10,233 nucleotides of DNA, from positions 1 through 10,233 of the forward strand of contig MGCP01000004.1 of NCBI GenBank assembly GCA_001790455.1, read 5' to 3'. Every line of letters begins with the position of its first letter. The first letter of the stretch is position 1. A program made the translations under genes and the position numbers. Positions 5,970-10,233 of the stretch are shown in pieces. Source of the DNA: Candidatus Saccharibacteria bacterium RIFCSPHIGHO2_02_FULL_47_12 (GTDB lineage Bacteria; Patescibacteriota; Saccharimonadia; Saccharimonadales; JANWIN01). The notes below the pieces were generated by a model that saw only the letters and a list, made by a program, of their open reading frames with translations, was not told the origin of the DNA and made no database searches.

Positions 5970-6088
5970 CACTGTTTAACTAAATTGGTGGTGCGCTTTA
6001 AGCTACGAAAGTAAAACCTTACTTCTTAGAAATTTATAAAAGTTGAGCCAGAATTAAACCACACCTGTGTTCCTATATAATTCAAACT

Positions 6089-7129
6089 TTATTGTTGAAT
6101 TATTTTTCTTGCGTCAGCAATAAGTGCTTCAACTTGCACTTTGGGAGTAGCCCATGAACAAACAAAGCGTACTTTAGTCTTGTTATCGCCAACTTTATTC
6201 CAAGGGTAAAAGCCGTACTCCTGGCTTAATTGCTCATATACTTTGTTGTCTACGATTGGGAAAACCTGGTTAGCGTCAGCGGTAAGGTCAAACTCAACAC
6301 CAAGTTCTTTCAACCTGTTGTAAAGCAACTGAGCCATTTCATTGGCGTGATTAGCTAGATTTAGCCACAAATTATCTTCATCAAAGAACCGAGCAAACTG
6401 TAGACCAATAAAACGACCTTTAGCCATCATACCGCCACGTTGCTTGATGAAGTGGCGGAAGTCTTTCTTGAATATGTCGTTCTGGATAACCAAGGCTTCG
6501 CCGTACATACCGCCGTTCTTAGTGCCACCAATATAGAACATATCAAGCCCTAAGTTACCAACATCTTCCATAGTCATATTGGCTGTTTTGCTGGCTACTG
6601 CCATGGCTAAACGTGCGCCGTCTAGGAAAGTGTAAAGACCTTTTGATTTTGCGTATTCAATTACCGTCTTAAGTTCTTGTTTAGTGTAGACTGTGCCGAG
6701 TTCGGTTACTTGGGTCAGGTAGACAACTTTTGGAATAACTGTATGCTCATCTTCATAGAGAGCTAAAGCCTTATCTATTAAAGCTGGCGTGAGTTTGCCA
6801 TCAGGAGTATCAACCCAAATAATCTTATGTCCATGAGCTTCTAGTGCGCCTGTTTCGTGTGTATTTATATGACCACTTGCTGGTGCAATAACGCCTTCAA
6901 TAGCCCGAAGCATAGACTTTAACCCTATGACGTTACAGACGGTGCCAGTAGGCAGGAAATGCACGTCTGCGTTAGCCGTACCGAACGCCTTATTAACTCG
7001 CTCGGCAGCCAGCTTGCTATACTCATCACGCCCATATGTAAATTGCTGGTCTAGATTATGCTCGCTAATGTATTTTAGAATTTCAGGGTGAACACCTTCG
7101 GTGTAGTCGTCATAAAAGCTGTATTTCAT
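6089..7129 (-). CDS. Low-specificity L-threonine aldolase-type PLP enzyme (beta-eliminating lyase family)
   Basis: A 346-residue fold-type I PLP enzyme. The family cleaves L-threonine or allo-threonine to glycine and acetaldehyde. The PLP lysine is Lys204 in IGGTKNGG (200-207), the cofactor-binding Asp is Asp170 in FLDGARL (168-174), and the cofactor-phosphate loop is LPTGT (59-63). His87 and the HETGALEA segment (91-98) match the active-site region. Length is normal. This is the clade seen in clostridia and CPR and is not closely similar to E. coli LtaE, so substrate preference is uncertain. The gene stands alone. Its promoter region carries a -10 box 6 nt before the ATG and an inverted repeat enclosing two direct repeats, suggesting regulation by a dimeric DNA-binding protein. 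No strong terminator follows, only an AT-rich 7-bp hairpin over the stop codon. Confidence 0.9.
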   Translation of the reverse strand: MKYSFYDDYTEGVHPEILKYISEHNLDQQFTYGRDEYSKLAAERVNKAFGTANADVHFLPTGTVCNVIGLKSMLRAIEGVIAPASGHINTHETGALEAHGHKIIWVDTPDGKLTPALIDKALALYEDEHTVIPKVVYLTQVTELGTVYTKQELKTVIEYAKSKGLYTFLDGARLAMAVASKTANMTMEDVGNLGLDMFYIGGTKNGGMYGEALVIQNDIFKKDFRHFIKQRGGMMAKGRFIGLQFARFFDEDNLWLNLANHANEMAQLLYNRLKELGVEFDLTADANQVFPIVDNKVYEQLSQEYGFYPWNKVGDNKTKVRFVCSWATPKVQVEALIADARKIIQQ

Positions 7130-7135
7130 ATCTAT

Positions 7136-7185
7136 ATAATAACAGAGGTTAAAACGGACACGTACTAAAACGGACTCCTCTGTTA
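7136..7185 (-). promoter_or_regulatory. Threonine aldolase promoter with operator-like repeats
   Basis: -10 TATTAT (7136-7141, minus strand) ends 6 nt before the ATG at 7129. Upstream, a 9-bp perfect inverted repeat (7140-7148 and 7177-7185) overlaps the edge of the -10 box and encloses two copies of the 10-mer taaaacggac (7150-7159 and 7166-7175) spaced 16 bp apart. There is no good -35 hexamer at the expected place; the repeats occupy it. This suggests an operator or activator site. Confidence 0.5.
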
Positions 7186-7263
7186 AGCAGCTAGCATTCT
7201 AACTTTTTCGTCTCGTCTCCTATTGCTAGGAATTAGAGATGTTAAAACCAGAATTTAACAGAT

Positions 7264-7286
7264 GAAAAAGAGCCCTTTTCGGGCTC
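7264..7286 (-). terminator. Intrinsic terminator of the HNH/tRNA-Thr/tRNA-Gly unit
   Basis: Minus strand: 6-bp stem GAGCCC/GGGCTC (7281-7286 with 7270-7275), 5-nt loop, then TTTTTC. It starts 11 nt past the encoded CCA of tRNA-Gly. Confidence 0.88.
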
Positions 7287-7297
7287 AAAATTGCGAA

Positions 7298-7371
7298 TGG
7301 TGCGGGATACGAGAATCAAACTCGTGCCTCTTGCTTGGGAAGCAAGCGTACTATCATTATACTAATCCCGC
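7298..7371 (-). tRNA. tRNA-Gly (anticodon CCC) with altered elbow bases
   Basis: Cloverleaf with acceptor GCGGGAT/ATCCCGC, anticodon stem CTTGC/GCAAG, loop TTCCCAA, discriminator A and encoded CCA (7298-7300). The anticodon CCC reads GGG. The T-loop is TTTGATT, with U at position 56 instead of the near-universal C, and the D-loop has G18-A19 instead of G18-G19. The two changes compensate each other, giving A19-U56 for G19-C56. The 5' end touches the CCA of tRNA-Thr with no spacer. Confidence 0.95.
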
Positions 7372-7447
7372 TGGAGCCGGAGATGGGATTCGAACCCACG
7401 GCTTGCTATTTACGAAACAGCTACTCTACCAACTGAGTTACTCCGGC
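7372..7447 (-). tRNA. tRNA-Thr (anticodon CGT)
   Basis: Cloverleaf with acceptor GCCGGAG/CTCCGGC, D-arm ACTC/GAGT with GG in the loop, anticodon stem GCTGT/ATAGC, loop TTCGTAA, T-loop TTCGAAT, discriminator T and encoded CCA (7372-7374). It reads ACG. Its 5' ten bases double as the last codons and stop of the HNH gene; its 3' CCA is followed immediately by tRNA-Gly. Confidence 0.96.
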
Positions 7448-7893
7448 ATATTATCTATGAACAGATGACCTTCTTCTACCCTTTTACTTACCCTCCTTTG
7501 GTTTCTACCATTTCCTAGGTTTAGACCAGCATACGTCGGCAATAACGAATCGCAATTGGGACAGATTAAACGCAAATTACTATCTATGTTATTGCGCCAG
7601 TTGCCGTCTATGTGATCTGCAACCAAAGGGATTTGCCCAGTACTGATATTAATCTCTGCCCAGCCGCAAAGGCAACATTTATTGTTAAATTTTTCACGTA
7701 AGTACCTTTTTACGTATCTAGAAACCACACCGTGTCCCTGTAAGCCGCTAACTTCCCCTTTTAACCATCTTTTAACATATGATTTGTACTGATAGGTATT
7801 CTGGCATTTATTACTACAATATTTGTAGCCAGGGTGGGGCGTTTCCAGGCCACAATTTAAGCATTTTGATCTTGGTTTTCTGGGCATTGGCAT
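7438..7893 (-). CDS. HNH endonuclease-like protein with N-terminal zinc finger
   Basis: 151 residues from the ATG at 7893 (ATG 7887 is also possible; the open frame extends to a TTG at 7917, which lies upstream of the expected transcription start). An N-terminal zinc finger has Cys11, Cys14, Cys26 and Cys30. The HNH domain has Cys73/Cys76 and Cys111/Cys114 as structural zinc ligands, the Asp93-His94 metal/catalytic pair in VADHIDG, and Asn106 in SNLRLICPNC. The final His of the motif is Asp115 here (CPNCDS). This architecture is typical of small stand-alone HNH nucleases of phages and bacteria, including homing-type enzymes. The stop codon TAA falls on positions 8-10 of tRNA-Thr. It shares a promoter and terminator with tRNA-Thr and tRNA-Gly. 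Target and biological role are unknown. Confidence 0.85.
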   Translation of the reverse strand: MPMPRKPRSKCLNCGLETPHPGYKYCSNKCQNTYQYKSYVKRWLKGEVSGLQGHGVVSRYVKRYLREKFNNKCCLCGWAEINISTGQIPLVADHIDGNWRNNIDSNLRLICPNCDSLLPTYAGLNLGNGRNQRRVSKRVEEGHLFIDNMPE

Positions 7894-7900
7894 ATTCACA

Positions 7901-7930
7901 AGTATACGATTTATCAAAGACCGCTGTCGA
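7901..7930 (-). promoter_or_regulatory. Promoter of the HNH/tRNA-Thr/tRNA-Gly unit
   Basis: Minus strand: -35 TCGACA (7925-7930), 18-bp spacer, -10 TATACT (7901-7906). The -10 box ends 7 nt before the ATG at 7893, so the mRNA should begin at the start codon. No other promoter is evident before the two tRNAs. Confidence 0.6.
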
Positions 7931-7964
7931 TTTATGATACGCTCTTTGTTTCAAACTCTTCGGT

Positions 7965-7993
7965 TTGCTTTTTACCTCTGTAATTGCTATCAT
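7965..7993 (+). promoter_or_regulatory. Candidate promoter of tRNA-Asp
   Basis: Plus strand: TTGCTT (7965-7970), 17-bp spacer, TATCAT (7988-7993). The start would be near 8000, leaving a pre-tRNA leader of about 17 nt. The -35 box is weak. Confidence 0.4.
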
Positions 7994-8016
7994 CTGGACT
8001 GTTAATAAGTATATAT

Positions 8017-8092
8017 GGGACTGTGGAGCAGCGGAGTGCTCGTCTCCCTGTCACGGAGAAGGTCGCGGGTTCAAATCCCGTCAGTCCCGCCA
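8017..8092 (+). tRNA. tRNA-Asp (anticodon GTC)
   Basis: Cloverleaf with acceptor GGGACTG/CAGTCCC, D-arm GAGC/GCTC with GG in the loop, anticodon stem TCTCC/GGAGA, loop CTGTCAC, T-loop TTCAAAT, discriminator G as expected for Asp, and encoded CCA (8090-8092). Its last bases recur at 8213-8230. Confidence 0.96.
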
Positions 8093-8100
8093 GTAAAAGT

Positions 8101-8126
8101 GCCTCGCTGTAAAGCGGGGCTTTTTT
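8101..8126 (+). terminator. Intrinsic terminator of tRNA-Asp
   Basis: 7-bp stem GCCTCGC/GCGGGGC (8101-8107 with 8114-8120, one T-G pair), 6-nt loop, then six T. AGTAAAA upstream and TTTTACT downstream extend the stem symmetrically. Confidence 0.9.
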
Positions 8127-8212
8127 ACTGGTCAGATTGAGGAGATTGGAGACACGAAAGAACGAACATAGTAAGCGGGTGGGTTAGCTCCGCGAGAGTA
8201 GCCCAAGCGCTG

Positions 8213-8230
8213 TCCCGTCAGCCCCGCCAG
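8213..8230 (+). repeat. Second copy of the tRNA-Asp 3' end
   Basis: Bases 8213-8230 match 8076-8093 (T-arm 3' strand, acceptor 3' strand, discriminator, CCA and one further base) at 17 of 18 positions. The stretch before it (about 8171-8212) forms a hairpin of its own (8181-8190 with about 8193-8203) and does not complete a cloverleaf. The rest of 8127-8231 holds nothing I recognise. It could be a tRNA remnant or an attachment-site scar. Confidence 0.6.
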
Positions 8231-8231
8231 G

Positions 8232-8260
8232 TTGACTTTATATTCCTTTTATGCTAATAT
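8232..8260 (+). promoter_or_regulatory. Strong promoter of the 90-aa orphan gene
   Basis: -35 TTGACT (8232-8237), 17-bp spacer, -10 TAATAT (8255-8260) with a TGC extension (8252-8254). The expected start near 8267 gives a leader of about 21 nt to the ATG at 8288. Confidence 0.75.
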
Positions 8261-8287
8261 AGCGATGTCAACGATTTGAACACAAAA

Positions 8288-8560
8288 ATGAGCCAAACAG
8301 AAGAACCAATACCTATAGACGTGTCACTTGACGCGGCCGAGCAGAAATTTAACTTATCAATTGAGGCAGGCTCGGCAGAACGTTTTAACCGCTTACCTAA
8401 CCCTAAGCAACTGATTGTATTAGCGGCCGGATCTGCAGTAGTAGTGGCTTTTATGGATGAACTTAGCTCTACAGGCAGCACAACAAAAGCCGGGCTGCGA
8501 GCCGGTGCCGAGATTGGTGGCAAGGCTGTAACTGCTGTAGCCCGTCTGGTGAAACCCTAG
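8288..8560 (+). CDS. Hypothetical 90-aa protein with one hydrophobic segment
   Basis: Not recognised. From the ATG at 8288 the product is acidic and polar at the N terminus (1-38), has a hydrophobic stretch QLIVLAAGSAVVVAFM (41-56), then an Ala/Gly-rich segment (67-87) that could form an amphipathic helix. A TTG at 8276 in the same frame is less likely. It is a real gene candidate because a near-consensus extended -10 promoter points at it and the frame ends exactly on the shared CTAG with the convergent gene. No Shine-Dalgarno sequence is visible. It could be a small membrane or membrane-associated protein; function is unknown. Confidence 0.65.
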   Translation: MSQTEEPIPIDVSLDAAEQKFNLSIEAGSAERFNRLPNPKQLIVLAAGSAVVVAFMDELSSTGSTTKAGLRAGAEIGGKAVTAVARLVKP

Positions 8561-9663
8561 ATCTTTATAAAGGTTTTTACTTTTTCTTTTGCCTTTAGCT
8601 CGTTTATGTAAGTACTTACATCTTTATACGTAAAGCTAATATGGGCTGCTTTGACCTTGTCGCCTTGGGCTTCTAGCACCTTGACAATTTCTAGGCTAAA
8701 ACCGGTGTTTACAATGCCAGAAACCTCGCCGGGTTTAAGCTTAAAGAGCGCATCGGAGGCCTGGGCAGGAATGTCTTGGTTGCTTTTATCTATCAAAATG
8801 CCAAATTCACCGCCTTTGTCTTTGGTGGCTTTGTCGTCAGAGTATTTGGCAGCTACGGCGGCAAAGTCTGCGCCGCCTTTTATCTCTGCCAGGGCTGTGT
8901 TTGCCCGGTCATTTGTCTCCTTGTCTAGAGCCGCCACAACTTTTTGGGCAAGTAGCTGCTGGCGGAGCGAGCGTTTAAAATCAGCTAATGTCCAGCCAAA
9001 GTTGTCGCGTAGCACGTCTTCAAAGCCTCTTTCGCTAGCCCCCAAACGGTTCTGGTTTCTGAGGATTGAAATGGTGTCTTCTACCTCACGGGCAGAAACA
9101 GTCACTTTGTTTTTCTTTGCCAGTTCCGCCACAAAGGCCTGGTTTATAACATTGTCTAAGGCCCGTTTTTTATAAGCCTCTAGCTGCTGCCTCCCAGCTT
9201 CTGAGGTAAAATCAACCTTTTGCTGGGTTTGGTAGTAGTGAACGTAGTGGCGTAGCTCGAACAAATAATTTTCATAAGCAACAAAGCGGCCGCCTGCCCT
9301 GGCCACAGGAAACGGTATGACCTGAGTCACACCATAAAGCAGCCCGGTGTTTGATTTGAACCGGTAAAGAGCCAAGGTGCAATAGGTAAAGAAGCCTACA
9401 ACTAGCACGACTACCAATGAAGACGTAACAACAACTATGCGATGCTTTGTGTGGCTAAGAGGGTATATGTACTTGCGGGCTTCGCCTATAACTTCCTCGC
9501 GGTGCTCGGCTACGGTCTCATTAGTAATGCGCGGCACTGGTGCGTCGGCCAACCCCTCTACCTCTGGCGGCATGGGAATATGCTTTTTACCCAGCCTCTT
9601 GATTTTGTTCAAGCTAGGTTTGCGTACGAGTTTTTTGAGTCGTTTATTAACTGTTTTCTTCAT
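8557..9663 (-). CDS. Single-span SurA/parvulin-like extracytoplasmic foldase
   Basis: 368 residues from the ATG at 9663 (a TTG one codon earlier is less likely). The N terminus (1-75) is strongly basic and presumably cytosolic; a single membrane segment follows at about 75-98. The exported part has a SurA_N-type helical region (about 107-240) and a parvulin-type rotamase domain (about 250-335) with GADFAAVAAKYSDD, KGGEFG and LKPGEVSGIVNTGFSLEIVKVLE. The usual first strand (xHIL) is missing at the front of the rotamase domain, but AAHISF follows its end (about 340). The probable role is folding of secreted or surface proteins, as for PrsA. The start overlaps the PH-domain gene by 17 nt, so the two are cotranscribed. 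The stop shares CTAG with the convergent 90-aa gene. Confidence 0.83.
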   Translation of the reverse strand: MKKTVNKRLKKLVRKPSLNKIKRLGKKHIPMPPEVEGLADAPVPRITNETVAEHREEVIGEARKYIYPLSHTKHRIVVVTSSLVVVLVVGFFTYCTLALYRFKSNTGLLYGVTQVIPFPVARAGGRFVAYENYLFELRHYVHYYQTQQKVDFTSEAGRQQLEAYKKRALDNVINQAFVAELAKKNKVTVSAREVEDTISILRNQNRLGASERGFEDVLRDNFGWTLADFKRSLRQQLLAQKVVAALDKETNDRANTALAEIKGGADFAAVAAKYSDDKATKDKGGEFGILIDKSNQDIPAQASDALFKLKPGEVSGIVNTGFSLEIVKVLEAQGDKVKAAHISFTYKDVSTYINELKAKEKVKTFIKI

Positions 9664-10195
9664 CAATTACTTTATCTTTGGGGCTGGCGGCAGCCACTAC
9701 ACCTTGGTCACGCAAAATGCCCAAAATTCGTTTCTGAATACTGGCCGGGTGATGAACGTCATGTATGACCAAATCACCTACGTATGTCTGCATCATTATT
9801 GTACCAAATCCTAGCAGGGTTTCCTGAAGTCCGGCAATCTGGTAGTTGACCATCTGAATCTGAGTAAGCCCTAGGTCTACTACGCTGCGGTGGAACAGCC
9901 CTTTTTGCGTAATCTGAATCAAACGCTGGTCGGTCACTATAAAGACGCTATAGTACCAACCAATCCAATAAGGAAAGAAGACCAGCATGCCCAGCACAAA
10001 CCCAGCGGCCAGGCCACCAAAGAACATGGTCATAGTAGGTTTAATAAGTGCTGGCACAGTGCCCAACAAAATCGCCAGCATAGAAAAGATCAGACCCTTT
10101 CGCATTACAATGGGGTGTTTGCGAAACACAAACAGCACTTCCTCATCATCAAACTGGTCCTCGAAGTGTTTTTGTTTTGGCTCTTCTTTTGCCAT
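9647..10195 (-). CDS. Membrane protein with bacterial PH-like domain (YdbS/bPH2 type)
   Basis: 182 residues: an acidic N terminus (1-22), two adjacent membrane segments (about 34-51 and 58-81), then a domain beginning WYYSVFIVTDQRLIQITQKG (80-99) with the IVTDQRLI strand typical of bacterial PH domains, and an amphipathic stretch IQKRILGILRDQ (153-164). Such proteins are common in Patescibacteria and Gram-positives and sit in the cytoplasmic membrane; a precise function is not known. The start is fixed by the -10 box 7 nt upstream of the ATG. The gene is the first of a pair with the parvulin-like gene (17-nt overlap). Confidence 0.82.
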   Translation of the reverse strand: MAKEEPKQKHFEDQFDDEEVLFVFRKHPIVMRKGLIFSMLAILLGTVPALIKPTMTMFFGGLAAGFVLGMLVFFPYWIGWYYSVFIVTDQRLIQITQKGLFHRSVVDLGLTQIQMVNYQIAGLQETLLGFGTIMMQTYVGDLVIHDVHHPASIQKRILGILRDQGVVAAASPKDKVIDEENS

Positions 10196-10202
10196 AAGAG
10201 TT

Positions 10203-10208
10203 ATTGTA
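10203..10208 (-). promoter_or_regulatory. -10 element (TACAAT) of the PH-domain/parvulin pair
   Basis: Minus strand TGC-TACAAT, identical over nine bases to the element at the left-edge gene, ends 7 nt before the ATG at 10195. This predicts a leaderless mRNA. No -35 is recognisable in the bases left before the window edge. Confidence 0.45.
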
Positions 10209-10233
10209 GCAAACTTTGGTGACCCGGGAGGGA

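Noticed and set aside
7952..7972. Plus-strand terminator (CAAAC/GTTTG then CTTTTT)
   Set aside because: Only a 5-bp AT-rich stem, no plus-strand gene upstream, and it overlaps the likely tRNA-Asp promoter.
8171..8229. A fifth tRNA next to tRNA-Asp
   Set aside because: About 55 nt with a convincing 3' end but no anticodon arm and no full cloverleaf; treated as a fragment or repeat.
8651..9175. 174-codon plus-strand ORF
   Set aside because: Antisense shadow of the SurA/parvulin-like gene; its serine- and alanine-rich sequence looks like reverse-frame translation.

Overview
This window looks like an ordinary chromosomal segment of a small-genome bacterium, most likely Candidatus Patescibacteria (CPR) and possibly Saccharibacteria (TM7). 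That placement is an inference from gene content: a short NrdR, a small two-segment membrane PH-domain protein, a single-span SurA/parvulin-like protein, a minimal threonyl-tRNA synthetase and a small HNH protein. The genes are compact, and several start codons sit 6-8 nt behind a -10 box. The standard code is used: TGA is a stop in the ATL gene and in the small membrane protein gene, which argues against the UGA=Gly lineages SR1/Gracilibacteria. No plasmid, phage or CRISPR signature is visible.

Layout. Positions 1-2560, minus strand: thrS, an alkyltransferase-like (ATL) DNA repair gene and miaA are packed head to tail, with a leader and terminator-like hairpin in front of thrS; a further minus-strand gene starts at the left edge. 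2791-2937: tRNA-Val(GAC) with its own promoter and terminator. 2982-3206, plus strand: a consensus-quality promoter, about 190 nt of hairpin-rich non-coding sequence and a textbook intrinsic terminator, which I read as an unidentified structured RNA. 3207-3472: gene-poor, with a long imperfect inverted repeat. 3473-3880: nrdR. 3881-3992: a dense palindrome cluster between nrdR and the convergent genes that follow. 3992-5955, minus: a membrane family 2 glycosyltransferase and a small three-helix membrane protein, translationally coupled. 6089-7129, minus: a PLP-dependent threonine aldolase-type enzyme with an operator-like repeat in its promoter. 7264-7930, minus: one apparent transcription unit of an HNH-endonuclease-like gene, tRNA-Thr(CGT), tRNA-Gly(CCC) and a terminator, with no spacer between the tRNAs and the HNH stop codon inside tRNA-Thr. 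7965-8126, plus: tRNA-Asp(GTC) with its terminator, followed by a near-perfect second copy of the tRNA 3' end. 8232-8560, plus: an orphan 90-aa protein behind a strong promoter. 8557-10195, minus: the PH-domain membrane protein and the SurA/parvulin-like protein, overlapping.

Functional theme. Much of the window serves translation: four tRNAs (all with encoded CCA), ThrRS, MiaA and an unknown RNA. A second theme is the cell envelope: glycosyltransferase, PH-domain protein and extracytoplasmic foldase-like protein. The points most worth following up are the orphan structured RNA, the HNH/tRNA transcription unit, the G19-C56 to A19-U56 swap in tRNA-Gly, the editing-domain-less ThrRS with its leader hairpins, and the recurrent leaderless-promoter geometry.
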